This document shows positions 9,042 to 17,768 of a DNA stretch of 64,000 nucleotides, piece after piece; the stretch's first letter is position 1; each line of letters begins with the position of its first letter. The position numbers and the translations under genes were made by a program. The notes below the pieces were generated by a model that saw only the letters and a list, made by a program, of their open reading frames with translations, was not told where the DNA came from and did no database searches. This DNA is from Burkholderiales bacterium (GTDB lineage: Bacteria > Pseudomonadota > Gammaproteobacteria > Burkholderiales > Burkholderiaceae_E), in NCBI GenBank assembly GCA_026399875.1, contig JAPLQF010000014.1:1-64000 (forward strand). Direction: 5' to 3'.

Positions 9042-10286
9042 ATGAAACAAGCCCAGCTCACCCGCGCCCAGACGATTTCCATCATGGCGGGTGCCGCCCT
9101 GATGCTCAGCCTCTCGATGGGCATGCGACAGAGCTTCGGTCTGCTGCAGCCGCATGTGGTGCGCGACATCGCGATTACCGCGGCCGATTTTTCGCTCGCA
9201 ATTGCGATTCAGAACATCGTGTGGGGCGTGACCCAACCCTTCGTCGGCATGCTGGCCGATCGGGCAGGCGTGCGCCGCGTCATGATCGCCGGCGTGATCA
9301 TCTATGCGGCGGGCCTGGTGGTGATGGCGCTGTCCCAGTCGGCACTGATGTTCACGATCGGTGCGGGCGTGTGCATCGGTCTGGCGCTGTCGTGCACCGG
9401 CTCAAATCTGGCCATGAACGTGGCCGCGCGCTCGGTCTCGGTCATGCAGCGCAGTGTCGCGATGGGCGCGGTGTCAGCGGCCGGCTCGCTCGGGCTGGTG
9501 CTGGCCTCGCCACTGGCGCAATCGATGATTGGCCGTGGCGGCTGGCAGCTCGCGCTCATCGCCTTCATGGGCCTGGCGGCGGTGATGCTGCCTGCCGCGC
9601 TGATGGCCGGTCGCGCCGATCGCATCGACATCGACCACGGCATGGGTGCGGCCCAGACCGTGGGCGAGGCGGTGCGTGAAGCCGCAGGCCACACCGGCTA
9701 CATCATGATGGCGATCGCCTTTTTCGTCTGCGGGCTGCAGCTGGTCTTTCTCACTACCCATCTGCCGAGTTATCTCGATCTGTGCGGCATCGACCCCTCG
9801 GTGACCGCGAGTGCGCTGGCGCTGATCGGGCTGTTCAATGTCTTCGGTTCGTATCTCTTCGGCTGGCTGGGCGGACGCTATTCGAAGCGAGGCCTGCTCG
9901 GTGGCATCTACATTCTTCGCTCGCTGATCATGACCGCCTATTTCATCGCGCCGCCCACGCCCACCGGCACCCTTGTCTTCGCTGCCGCAATGGGCTCGCT
10001 CTGGCTTGGCGTGATTCCGCTGGTCAATGGTCTGGTGGTGCATCTTTTTGGCATGCGCTACATGGCCACACTCACCGGCATTGCGTTTTTCAGTCATCAG
10101 CTTGGCTCCTTCATCGGTGCCTGGGGCGGCGGTCTGATCTATGGCGCGCTCGGCTCCTACGAGTGGGCGTGGAAATCCTGTGTCGGCATCGGACTGATTG
10201 CGGGCGCGCTCCAGATGACCATGAATACCCGCCCAAGCGCACGGATGGCCGCTGAGCGGGCTGCCACGCTGTCGCCATCGATCTGA
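9042..10286 (+). CDS. MFS transporter (oxalate/formate antiporter-like)
   Basis: 414 residues from the ATG at 9042, chosen because the preceding in-frame sequence is polar and lacks family character. Twelve hydrophobic segments can be traced. The A-motif-like loop GMLADRAGVRRVMIAG follows helix 2, and a matching loop GWLGGRYSKRGLLGG lies in the second half, as in the monocarboxylate/OFA branch of the superfamily. It should sit in the inner membrane and carry a small organic anion. The divergent dioxygenase gene could act on the imported compound. The start codon is the last triplet of a 23-bp motif also present at 1248-1270. Confidence 0.88.
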   Translation: MKQAQLTRAQTISIMAGAALMLSLSMGMRQSFGLLQPHVVRDIAITAADFSLAIAIQNIVWGVTQPFVGMLADRAGVRRVMIAGVIIYAAGLVVMALSQSALMFTIGAGVCIGLALSCTGSNLAMNVAARSVSVMQRSVAMGAVSAAGSLGLVLASPLAQSMIGRGGWQLALIAFMGLAAVMLPAALMAGRADRIDIDHGMGAAQTVGEAVREAAGHTGYIMMAIAFFVCGLQLVFLTTHLPSYLDLCGIDPSVTASALALIGLFNVFGSYLFGWLGGRYSKRGLLGGIYILRSLIMTAYFIAPPTPTGTLVFAAAMGSLWLGVIPLVNGLVVHLFGMRYMATLTGIAFFSHQLGSFIGAWGGGLIYGALGSYEWAWKSCVGIGLIAGALQMTMNTRPSARMAAERAATLSPSI

Positions 10287-10448
10287 CAGGCGGTTGAATC
10301 GGTGCTAGATGCCTGATCCCGCATGGAGTACACTCGCCCCGCTCGCGCATCAAGACGTCTGTTTTCCATCGGCATCACGTTAGGGCGGCCTGAAGTCAAG
10401 GTTGCTACGGTTTCGGATCCACGGTCACATTCCTTGAGCAGGGCGCTC

Positions 10449-10476
10449 CGCAAGGGCATCTGCCCTCGCGTTTTTT
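10449..10476 (+). promoter_or_regulatory. Terminator-like hairpin in the cold-shock gene leader
   Basis: A 10-bp stem with one mismatch (CGCAAGGGCA / TGCCCTCGCG) closes on a 2-base loop and is followed at once by six T. It lies 31 bases before the cold-shock start codon. In form it is an intrinsic terminator, but its place inside the leader suggests transcriptional attenuation or a temperature-sensitive fold. The upstream GGGCG at 10441 could compete for the same TGCCC arm. It could instead terminate read-through from the MFS gene. Function is inferred from shape and position only. Confidence 0.45.
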
Positions 10477-10507
10477 ATTGACCGTCACCAAGCAAGGAAA
10501 GTATCCG

Positions 10508-10717
10508 ATGGCAACGCAGACCGGCATCGTCAAATGGTTCAACGAGACCAAGGGCTTTGGCTTCATCAAGCCCGATAGCGGCGGCGAAGACCTCTTCGCC
10601 CATTTCAGCCAGATCGAAGCCAAAGGCTTTCGCACTCTGACCGAAAACCAGCGCGTCGAGTTCGAAGTCACCCAAGGCCAGAAAGGCCCTCAGGCCAGCC
10701 GCATCAAGCCTGTTTGA
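10508..10717 (+). CDS. cspA: Cold-shock domain protein, CspA family
   Basis: 69 residues, the usual size. It begins [20 protein letters not shown], containing RNP1 (KGFGFI) and followed by RNP2-like DLFAHFS. The ATG at 10508 is preceded by AAGGAAAG at good spacing. It binds single-stranded RNA and DNA as an RNA chaperone. The gene stands alone, with 221 bp upstream of the start; a long structured leader is usual for cspA-type genes and fits post-transcriptional control. A strong terminator follows 64 bp after the stop. Whether it is cold-inducible or constitutive cannot be told from the protein. Confidence 0.95.
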   Translation: MATQTGIVKWFNETKGFGFIKPDSGGEDLFAHFSQIEAKGFRTLTENQRVEFEVTQGQKGPQASRIKPV

Positions 10718-10780
10718 TCCGGCTTGGTTCGCCGTCCCGCGCGTCTTGCTCGGGGCTGTGAGCTGATCGTCTGATCAATG

Positions 10781-10811
10781 AAAAAGGGCTGCCCTCGGGC
10801 AGCCCTTTTTT
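10781..10811. terminator. Bidirectional intrinsic terminator
   Basis: The perfect 9-bp inverted repeat GGGCTGCCC/GGGCAGCCC (10786-10794 and 10797-10805) is flanked by five A on the left and six T on the right. It can stop transcription from both strands. It lies between the cold-shock gene and the convergent lipoprotein gene. Confidence 0.92.
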
Positions 10812-10898
10812 ATTCCGGTGAGCGTCTGGTGCAGTGGCGCTGCGCTCACGTGGCATCGGCCACGCAAGCGCACGACATGCTGATCAGACCATCCCCGA

Positions 10899-11318
10899 TC
10901 AGAGCGGCTGGATCATGCCGTTGACCAGGCGCACTCGGGTGCCGGGACGATAGAAGGGCTGGACATCGGTACGCACCACGCGATCGATGCCGTCTTCACA
11001 CCGCACCGAGACATCCCATACTGTCTTGGTATCGGCCCTGCCGCCGGCGTTGCTGCCGGCCATGCCGCCTGCCACCGCACCGACACCGGTGGCGATCGTC
11101 TTGCCGGTGCCGCCACCGATCAGGCTGCCCAGGGCGCCGCCGACCAGCGCGCCGCCCACACCGCCGGCCATGGTGCCACCGCTGCCGCTGACCTGGGCTT
11201 CAGAGATGCCATTGACCACGCCGAAGCCGTTGTAGGCAGGCATGGTTTGCTGTCCGGCGCAGGCGGCCAGAGCAGCGACAGCGACGAGTGCTGCGAAACG
11301 TTTGAGAAACTGGAACAT
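10899..11318 (-). CDS. Glycine-zipper outer-membrane lipoprotein
   Basis: 139 residues from the ATG at 11318, preceded by a clear AAGGAG. The N-terminal signal peptide ends in a lipobox, LAAC, with the lipidated cysteine at residue 20. Residues 45-95 form a glycine-zipper region (GGALVGGALGSLIGGGTGK, then GAVAGGMAGSNAGG) like that of SlyB/Rcs-type lipoproteins. A small C-terminal beta domain follows (VRCEDGIDRVVR...RPGTRVRLVNG). It probably sits in the outer membrane and supports envelope integrity. It converges on the cold-shock gene through a bidirectional terminator. No exact family assignment is claimed. Confidence 0.85.
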   Translation of the reverse strand: MFQFLKRFAALVAVAALAACAGQQTMPAYNGFGVVNGISEAQVSGSGGTMAGGVGGALVGGALGSLIGGGTGKTIATGVGAVAGGMAGSNAGGRADTKTVWDVSVRCEDGIDRVVRTDVQPFYRPGTRVRLVNGMIQPL

Positions 11319-11624
11319 GAGGAAACTCCTTGTATTGCGATTCAGGGCGACATGGCGCCTCGAAAAGCGGTGTTGAACAAAGGCATTGAAAAAAAGCCCC
11401 TTTTTTTCGGCGCTGCCGAGCTCAGGCAGATCGACGATCTCGGACTGCCCTGGCCGGGACTGACGACATTCTATCGTTGCTTGCGACAAGTCCCCATCTC
11501 CCGAGTGGACCCATGAATCTCGTGTCGATCGGCCACCGTCTGTCATAGTCGTGAAACTGTTCGTTGGCGCGGCTGTCCGCTGACAGGCGTGTCTCCCCTT
11601 TCAAGCGTCTCGCCGGAATTCCGA
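11319..11624. other. Gene-free stretch between lipoprotein and amidase
   Basis: This 306-bp region separates two divergent genes and should hold the promoters for both. It has no convincing open frame on either strand. A 19-bp A7-GCCCC-T7 palindrome lies at 11389-11407. No clear -35/-10 pair could be placed. Confidence 0.6.
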
Positions 11625-13031
11625 ATGAGCCCTCTGCATCAACTCTCAGCTCACGAATTGTCATCCGCTTATGCCACCGGTGTGCTCTCGCCGGTCGAGG
11701 TCGCCCGGGCGGTGCTCGAGCGCATCGACGCCTGCGAGCCGCAGCTCAATGCGATGTACCGGATTCACCGCGAGGCGGCGCTCGAACAGGCGCATCAGTC
11801 GCTCTTGCGCTGGCGCGAGCGCATTCCGCTGTCACCGATCGACGGCGTGCCGGTGACGCTCAAGGAGAACCTCCATACCCGTGGTGATCCGGCGCCGATC
11901 GGCACCTCGGCCGGCGATTGCACGCCCAAGGGTCATGATTCGCCGGTGCCATCGCGTCTTCGTGAGGCCGGCGCAGTGCTGATCGGCAAGACCACGATGC
12001 CGGATCTGGGCATGCTCTCGTCGGGGCGCTCGTCCTTTCACGGCACCACCCGCAATCCCTGGCGCCTCGATCTCAACCCGGCGGGCTCCTCGTCGGGCGC
12101 CGGTGCGGCCGCCGCGGCGGCCTATGGCCCGCTGCATGTGGGCACCGACATCGGCGGTTCGGTACGTCTGCCCGCCAATCACTGCGGCATCTTCGGGCTC
12201 AAGCCGAGTTTCGGTCGCGTGCCGATCGATCCGCCTTACCTCGGCCGAGTGGCCGGCCCGATGACCCGCAGCGTGCGCGATTCGGCGATGCTGATGTCGG
12301 TGATCGCCGGCGCCGACCGGCGCGACTGGATGAGCCTGCCGCATCAGCCGACCGATTACGCGGCGCAACTCGAGGGGCTTGCGGCACGGGGCTTGCGCAT
12401 CGGCCTGATCACCGACATGAAGGCCGGTCTGCCGGTGGATCCTCAGGTCAGCGCCGCCCTGGCGTCAGCCGCCCGCGCGCTCGAGGCAGCGGGTGCGATC
12501 GTCGAGCCGCTGGCGTCCTTTCTCACGCCGCAGATGCTCGATGGTGTATGCGGCTTTTTCGAAGCCCGATCCAATCTCGATATCGCGGCCATGAGCGCCG
12601 CACAGCGCGAGTCGGTCCTGCCATTCATCCTCGAGTGGTCGACCTGGCGCGCCGACGGCTTCAGTGGCCGCGATGTGATGACCGCCTACATGCAGATCAT
12701 GGCGATGCGTGAAGCAGCGGTGCGTGCGGTGGCGCCGTTCGATTTCGTGCTGTCACCGACTGCCCCGGTGCTGGCCTATCCGGCCGGGCACCACAGCCCG
12801 AACAACGATCCGCGCAATGCGCTCGCGCACATTGCCTTTACCGTGGCCTACAACATGAGCGAGCACCCGGCGGCCTCGATCAACTGGCGGGCCTCGACCG
12901 AGGGCCTGCCGATCGGGGTGCAGATCATCGGACAGCGCTTCGATGACCTCGGTGTGCTCAGGCTCGCTCGCCTGCTCGAAACCCTGCGCCCGGCGCAACT
13001 GGCCTGGCCCGAACCGGTGCGGCTTGCCTGA
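11625..13031 (+). CDS. Amidase (amidase signature family)
   Basis: 468 residues from the ATG at 11625. The Ser-cisSer-Lys triad is recognisable: lysine in VTLKENLHTRG, cis-serine in NPAGSSSGAGAAAA and the nucleophile in GTDIGGSVRLPA. The family hydrolyses C-N amide bonds of small amides or carries out GatA-like amidotransfer. There is no gatB or gatC beside it, so a catabolic amidase is more likely than tRNA-dependent amidation. It stands alone on the plus strand, converging on a MaoC-type gene 26 bp downstream. Substrate unknown. Confidence 0.9.
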   Translation: MSPLHQLSAHELSSAYATGVLSPVEVARAVLERIDACEPQLNAMYRIHREAALEQAHQSLLRWRERIPLSPIDGVPVTLKENLHTRGDPAPIGTSAGDCTPKGHDSPVPSRLREAGAVLIGKTTMPDLGMLSSGRSSFHGTTRNPWRLDLNPAGSSSGAGAAAAAAYGPLHVGTDIGGSVRLPANHCGIFGLKPSFGRVPIDPPYLGRVAGPMTRSVRDSAMLMSVIAGADRRDWMSLPHQPTDYAAQLEGLAARGLRIGLITDMKAGLPVDPQVSAALASAARALEAAGAIVEPLASFLTPQMLDGVCGFFEARSNLDIAAMSAAQRESVLPFILEWSTWRADGFSGRDVMTAYMQIMAMREAAVRAVAPFDFVLSPTAPVLAYPAGHHSPNNDPRNALAHIAFTVAYNMSEHPAASINWRASTEGLPIGVQIIGQRFDDLGVLRLARLLETLRPAQLAWPEPVRLA

Positions 13032-13057
13032 GCCGGGAGTATCCGGCCCGGTGGAAG

Positions 13058-13552
13058 TCAGGCGGCAGGGCGCCTGGCGTACATGCCAAAGCCCTTGAGT
13101 GTCATGACGGTCGTGCCCTCCTGGTTCACCACCTCTTCCAGAAACTGCACCATGCCGCGGTCGGGCTTCGATTGCGAGGCGCGCGCATCGAGAACGCTCA
13201 CCCGCATGCGCAGTCGGTCACCCGGTCGCACCGGACGCAACCAGCGCAGCTCGTCGATGCCGGGCGAGCCCATGCTCGAGCGAGGCGAGATGTAATGGTC
13301 AACCATCATGCGCATGGCAACGCTGGCGGTCATCCAGCCGCTGGCGATCAGGCCGCCGTAGATCGTGCCGGCGGCAGCGGTCTGGTCGAGATGGAAGGGC
13401 TGTGGATCATACTGCGCGGCGAAGGCTAGGATCTCGGCCTCGCTGATCGGATAGTCCCCGAATTCGGCGATTTCACCGACCGGGTAGTCCTCGAAGTAGC
13501 GTTCCTTGAAAGGGACGGGGATGGGTGATTCGGCATTTGACAAGGCAGTCAC
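13058..13552 (-). CDS. MaoC-like hotdog dehydratase
   Basis: 164 residues with a single hotdog fold. The hydratase signature is partly visible in AAQYDPQPFHLDQTAA (Asp and His, about residues 48-53) with GLIASGWMTASVAMR in the following helix. Such proteins hydrate enoyl-CoAs to (R)-3-hydroxyacyl-CoAs or act in related acyl-CoA degradation steps. It is transcribed away from the DsbA-fold gene, whose start lies 90 bp further. A role in branched or cyclic acyl-CoA degradation would suit the neighbourhood, but no partner is adjacent. Confidence 0.85.
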   Translation of the reverse strand: MTALSNAESPIPVPFKERYFEDYPVGEIAEFGDYPISEAEILAFAAQYDPQPFHLDQTAAAGTIYGGLIASGWMTASVAMRMMVDHYISPRSSMGSPGIDELRWLRPVRPGDRLRMRVSVLDARASQSKPDRGMVQFLEEVVNQEGTTVMTLKGFGMYARRPAA

Positions 13553-13641
13553 TCCAAAGGATCAGCCATACAATACCGGCGCTTGCCGACTGCGGCAACG
13601 CAGCGACATCGGCCAGGAACGGCCATCACAGGCGAGGCGAG

Positions 13642-14271
13642 ATGAGTCAGAGCATGCGAAGAATGATTTTCTGGTTCGAATACGGCAGCACCTACACCTA
13701 TCTGACGGTCGCCCGCATCGACGCCCTGGCCGCGCAGGCCGGCGTGGTGGTCGACTGGCGGCCCTTCCTGCTCGGGCCGCTGCTCAAGGATCGCGGCATG
13801 GCGCAGGGCCCCTTCCTTGGCAATCCGCCAAAGCTCGACTACATGTGGCGCGATCTGTCGCGCCGGGCTGAGGCCTATGGCCTGCCTTATCGCAAGCCTT
13901 CGGTCTATCCGCCCAATACCCTGCTGACCGCCCGCATCGGCACGCTGGCTGCCATGCAGGGCTGGTGCGATGCCTTCACCCGCGAAGTGTTCCGTCTGCA
14001 CTGGACCGAAGATATCGCCATCGGCACCGACGACAACCTGCGCCGTGCTCTCACCACGGTGGGCCGCAATCCTGAGGAAGTGATGGTGGCCGCGCAGTCG
14101 GATGCCAACAAGCAGCTGCTTCGGGCGGCCACCGATGCGGCCGAGGCGATGGGGCTCTTCGGATCGCCGTCGTTCACGATCGGCGATGAGCTTTTCTGGG
14201 GCGATGACCGGCTCGAGGACGCGCTCGCGTTTGCGCAGTCGTCTGGCCGCACCACGGCCGGCCAGGTTTAG
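13642..14271 (+). CDS. 2-hydroxychromene-2-carboxylate isomerase / DsbA-family protein
   Basis: 209 residues from the ATG at 13642, the point where family similarity begins (MIFWFEYGSTYTYLTVARID). The thioredoxin-like fold carries a serine (YGSTYTY) in place of the CxxC pair, as in kappa-class glutathione transferases and HCCA isomerase. The C-terminal LFGSPSFTIGDELFWGDDRL is the conserved cis-proline and terminal signature. HCCA isomerase acts in naphthalene degradation, but many homologues have other glutathione-dependent roles, and no other naphthalene genes are present here. It is divergent from the MaoC gene. Confidence 0.85.
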   Translation: MSQSMRRMIFWFEYGSTYTYLTVARIDALAAQAGVVVDWRPFLLGPLLKDRGMAQGPFLGNPPKLDYMWRDLSRRAEAYGLPYRKPSVYPPNTLLTARIGTLAAMQGWCDAFTREVFRLHWTEDIAIGTDDNLRRALTTVGRNPEEVMVAAQSDANKQLLRAATDAAEAMGLFGSPSFTIGDELFWGDDRLEDALAFAQSSGRTTAGQV

Positions 14272-14508
14272 TCCAGTGTCATTGCCGATGCGACGCCAAT
14301 GAGCGAACCAGTCGCGCTTTTTGCGGTCGCTGATGCTTGCGCTCATGTTTTCGGACGCAGACGAGCATTGCGACATGCGTCGCGACCTGATCATCAGGCA
14401 GGCCCAGACGATCAGCATGGTCTGCCAGTCGATCAGTCTGAACAGACACTGATTGTGATCCGTCAGGGCATGTGAGCCGTCAGACGGCGCAATCGACTGG
14501 ACCTCACG

Positions 14509-14880
14509 ATGCGAATCGACAAATGGCTCTGGGCGGCACGCTTTTTCAAGACCCGCGGGCTGGCTCAGGATGCGATCGACAACGGGCGTGTGCTGGTCGA
14601 AGGTGAGCGCATCAAGGCTGCCCGAACCCTGAGGGTGGGAGAGCAGGTGTCAGTGCGCGTCGAGGCGACGGTGCGTCAGGTGGTGGTGCGTGAGCTGAGC
14701 GAGCAGCGCGGCCCGGCGCCGGTCGCGCAGCGCCTTTACGAAGAAACCCCCGAGAGCATCGTGGCCCGCGAGGCCGCCCGCGAGCAGCGCGCGCTGATGG
14801 GTGAGCCGGCGCGAGCCATCCAGGGGCGTCCGACCAAGCGCGATCGGCGGGCCATCGAACGGGCGCGCGGCGAGGGCTGA
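14509..14880 (+). CDS. hslR: S4-domain ribosome-associated heat shock protein Hsp15
   Basis: 123 residues. An N-terminal S4 RNA-binding domain (MRIDKWLWAARFFKTRGLAQ, then DNGRVLVEGERIKAARTLRVGEQV) is followed by a basic, arginine-rich tail (GRPTKRDRRAIERARG). Hsp15 binds free 50S subunits that carry a nascent chain after translation aborts and helps recycle them. The length and the order of the two parts match HslR. The preceding 237 bp hold no gene; an imperfect hairpin lies near 14432-14453. It converges on the P450 gene 11 bp downstream. Confidence 0.92.
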   Translation: MRIDKWLWAARFFKTRGLAQDAIDNGRVLVEGERIKAARTLRVGEQVSVRVEATVRQVVVRELSEQRGPAPVAQRLYEETPESIVAREAAREQRALMGEPARAIQGRPTKRDRRAIERARGEG

Positions 14881-14891
14881 ATCGGGGCGTA

Positions 14892-16433
14892 TCAGGCTTG
14901 ACCGCTGCGGGCCCATTCGGTGGCCGACTTGTACAGCTTGAGCATCATTCGAAGGCCCTGCGGCTGCATCGTCATGCCCATCTGTTCGCTCACCGGATCA
15001 CTCGTGGCCTGCAGCTCGAAGGCCGCCAGCGTAGTCGTCAGGACCATCTTGGCCTCGAGCAATGCCAGATACCGACCAGGGCAAAAGCGCGGGCCGCCGC
15101 CAAACGGCATGAAAGCGCGCCGCCCGCCGCCGTTGACACCCGCCTGCGCGCTTTGAGAGCCGGCACCGCTGGCGGCAGCCGCCCCCGCCAGCCAGCGCTG
15201 CGGCTGAAAATCATCGGCGCGAGGAAAGAAGCTTTCGCTGGTGGCTGGCGGCCGCTTGAGGATGCACACCATCGTGCGCGCCGGAATGCATGTGCCCAGC
15301 AGCTGCGTCTCACGGATCGCGGTGAACATGTTGAGCGGGGCCACCGGCTTGAGGCGCAAGGACTCGAGCACGACGCCTTCGATCAGGGGCAACTCGCGGG
15401 TGCTGTCGAAGTCGCGCAGCGCCACCATGCGGCTGCCCTTGACGCTGTTCGGGCTTTCGGCACTCAGGGCCTCGATCGCCTCGGTGCGGGCAGCCTTGAG
15501 CACGTCCGGGTTGAGCGACAGCAGATGCAGCGCCCAGGCGATGGTGTTGGCGGTGGTGTCTTCGCCGGCAAGCAGCAGGGTCATGACGTTGCCGTGCAGT
15601 TCGTCGTCTGACAGGCGTGCGTCTTCGTTGGCCGCGAGCAGCGCCTGCAGCAGGTTCCGGGGCGCTTTGCGCAGCTCGGGCTGGCGGCGCATCTGGGCTC
15701 GGGTGTTGTCGATGAAACCATGCACCGCCTTGCCGGCCGAGGCCAGCGCCCGGTCGATCCGGCGGTCTGCGGGAGTGCGCAGCCAGCGCCAGGTCGGCCA
15801 GATTGCATTGATGCGACGGGCGATGCCGGTGAAGATCGTGTCGAGATGGTGCTGCAGCGGATCGGCTTCTTCGCGCGACAGGGTGGTGACATCGGTACCG
15901 AATGCGAGCGAGCAGGTCACATCGACGGTATAGCGGGTCAGGTCGGCGCGCACATCGACCGGCGCACCGGCGGCTGCCGCTGCCAGCCAGCGGGCGTGCA
16001 GCCGTTCGGTGGCGGTGACGATGACCGGGAAGAACTGGCGAAGATGCGCCGGGTCGAGCGCGCGCATCACCAGCGGACGCTGACGTCGCCAGTCGTCGCC
16101 CTCGGCCGAAAACAGCCCATCGATGCCCATCTCGCGAAAGATCGGCCGCACCGCGAAGTGCCGACGAAAGTCGTGCGGGCGCTCGCGCAGCACGCTCATC
16201 ATCGCGTCCGGCTCGGAGATCACGATGATCGGCAAGGGGCCGAGTTTGACGCGATAGATCTGGCCGTATTCGCGGGCCCATTGCTCAAGCAGCAGGTGGG
16301 CGCGCGAGGCGTCCCAGCGATGCAGCGAGCCGATCAGCGGCAAGCCCCGCGGCCCGGGCAGCGATGCCGGGTCTGCGAGCGGGCCGGCGGGAGCCGGTGC
16401 GCCTGCCGAGCTGGAGGGGGCGGGTGATTGCAC
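14892..16433 (-). CDS. Cytochrome P450
   Basis: 513 residues. The I-helix oxygen-activation motif AGEDTT lies near residue 285, the K-helix ExxR as ESLR near 355, and the heme-binding loop FGGGPRFCPG near 440, with the cysteine thiolate ligand. There is no membrane anchor, but residues 1-30 are rich in Pro, Ala and Ser. The domain order and size suit a soluble class I enzyme needing a separate ferredoxin and reductase; none is encoded nearby. The protein most resembles fatty-acid or terpenoid hydroxylases in length, but substrate cannot be judged. It is divergent from mtnA. Confidence 0.93.
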   Translation of the reverse strand: MQSPAPSSSAGAPAPAGPLADPASLPGPRGLPLIGSLHRWDASRAHLLLEQWAREYGQIYRVKLGPLPIIVISEPDAMMSVLRERPHDFRRHFAVRPIFREMGIDGLFSAEGDDWRRQRPLVMRALDPAHLRQFFPVIVTATERLHARWLAAAAAGAPVDVRADLTRYTVDVTCSLAFGTDVTTLSREEADPLQHHLDTIFTGIARRINAIWPTWRWLRTPADRRIDRALASAGKAVHGFIDNTRAQMRRQPELRKAPRNLLQALLAANEDARLSDDELHGNVMTLLLAGEDTTANTIAWALHLLSLNPDVLKAARTEAIEALSAESPNSVKGSRMVALRDFDSTRELPLIEGVVLESLRLKPVAPLNMFTAIRETQLLGTCIPARTMVCILKRPPATSESFFPRADDFQPQRWLAGAAAASGAGSQSAQAGVNGGGRRAFMPFGGGPRFCPGRYLALLEAKMVLTTTLAAFELQATSDPVSEQMGMTMQPQGLRMMLKLYKSATEWARSGQA

Positions 16434-16607
16434 GATCGTCCGGGGAGCGGTGGTAACGCCATTGTGCTACGGACCGCCGGTCTGTTGCGCACCTGACTGG
16501 AACAAGCTGCCTGAAGGTCGTGGTTCAATAGCGCAGTGGGAATGGAGACGGCCTGCGGGCGCTTTGCGCGCGACGGTCCCGCTTCCCCTGTTGCGTTTCC
16601 CCTGTCG

Positions 16608-17768
16608 ATGAGTGCCCCCGTGTCGCCCGAGAGTCGTCCCGATTCACTGCCCGATCTGCCGGTACGCACGCTTGTGGCGCGTGCCGACCACACTGCTGTC
16701 ACGCTCGATCAGACCCGACTGCCTTTCGATCGGGTCGAGCTCGTGCTGAGCCATGCCGCCGATTGCGCGCACGCGATTGCATCGATGCAGGTCAGAGGAG
16801 CGCCGCTGATTGGCGCGGTGGCCGCCTTCGGCCTTGCGCTGGCAGTGCGCGAAGCGTCTGATGATGCCGCACTTGATGCCGCGCACGCCATGCTGCTGGC
16901 GACTCGCCCGACTGCGGTCAATCTGCGCTGGGCGCTCGATCGGGTGCATGCCAGGGTCGCCTCGGCATCGCCCGGACAGCGCTGGGCGATCGCCTGGCGT
17001 GAGGCCTGCGCAATCGCCGATGAGGATGTCGCCATCAACCGGGCGATCGGTGAGCATGGCGCAGAGCATCTGCGTCGCCTGATCGCTCAGCGCGATGCGG
17101 TGGGCCGGCCGGTTGATGCGCGCACCCCCTTGCAGCTGCTCACCCACTGTAACGCCGGGCGGCTGGCCGCGGTGGCGCACGGCACCGCGCTCGCGCCGAT
17201 CTATGCCCTGCACCGGACCGGCGTGCCGCTGCATGTCTGGGTCGATGAGACTCGCCCCCGCAACCAGGGCGCCAGCCTGACCGCCTGGGAGCTTGCCGAC
17301 GCGGGTGTGCCCTGCACCGTGGTGGCCGACAACGCCGGCGGTCTGCTGATGCGCCAGGGACGGGTCGATGCGGTGATCGTCGGCTGCGACCGAGTGGCGC
17401 GTAATGGCGACGTCGCCAACAAGATCGGCACCCTGCTCAAGGCGCTGGCGGCCCGCGATGCCGGTGTGCCCTTCTGGGTCGCCTGTCCGAGTCCGACCAT
17501 CGACCCTGCCTCGCCCGACGGCGAAGCGATCGAGATCGAGACCCGCAGTGCGCGCGAACTCACCCACATCACCGGACGTGCGGCCGACGGTCGCCTGCAG
17601 GAGGTCCAGCTCGTCCCCGACGGTGTGGCCGGCTTCAACCCGGCCTTCGATGTCACGCCCGCACGGCTGGTCGACGCACTGCTGACCGAGCACGGCATGG
17701 TGGCCGCCAGCCTCGCGGGTATCGAGGCGGTGCTGACGGCATCAGCGGCGTCCAGGGCATCGTCATGA
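16608..17768 (+). CDS. mtnA: S-methyl-5-thioribose-1-phosphate isomerase
   Basis: 386 residues from the ATG at 16608; an in-frame ATG at 16536 is possible, but the added residues do not resemble the family. Motifs include MQVRGAPLIGAVAAFG (substrate loop), HCNAGRLAAVAHGTALAPIY (catalytic Cys) and VIVGCDRVARNGDVANKIGT (catalytic Asp). It converts the aldose 5-methylthioribose-1-phosphate to the ketose and may also act on 5-deoxyribose-1-phosphate. The next gene, a class II aldolase, starts inside its stop codon by ATGA, so the aldolase should act on the MtnA product. mtnP/mtnK and mtnC/mtnD are not in the window. Confidence 0.93.
   Translation: MSAPVSPESRPDSLPDLPVRTLVARADHTAVTLDQTRLPFDRVELVLSHAADCAHAIASMQVRGAPLIGAVAAFGLALAVREASDDAALDAAHAMLLATRPTAVNLRWALDRVHARVASASPGQRWAIAWREACAIADEDVAINRAIGEHGAEHLRRLIAQRDAVGRPVDARTPLQLLTHCNAGRLAAVAHGTALAPIYALHRTGVPLHVWVDETRPRNQGASLTAWELADAGVPCTVVADNAGGLLMRQGRVDAVIVGCDRVARNGDVANKIGTLLKALAARDAGVPFWVACPSPTIDPASPDGEAIEIETRSARELTHITGRAADGRLQEVQLVPDGVAGFNPAFDVTPARLVDALLTEHGMVAASLAGIEAVLTASAASRASS

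Noticed and set aside
14432..14453. Hairpin ATCAGTCTG...CAGAC...TGAT before hslR as terminator or small RNA
   Set aside because: The stem is bulged and has no T-run, and no promoter can be placed around it.
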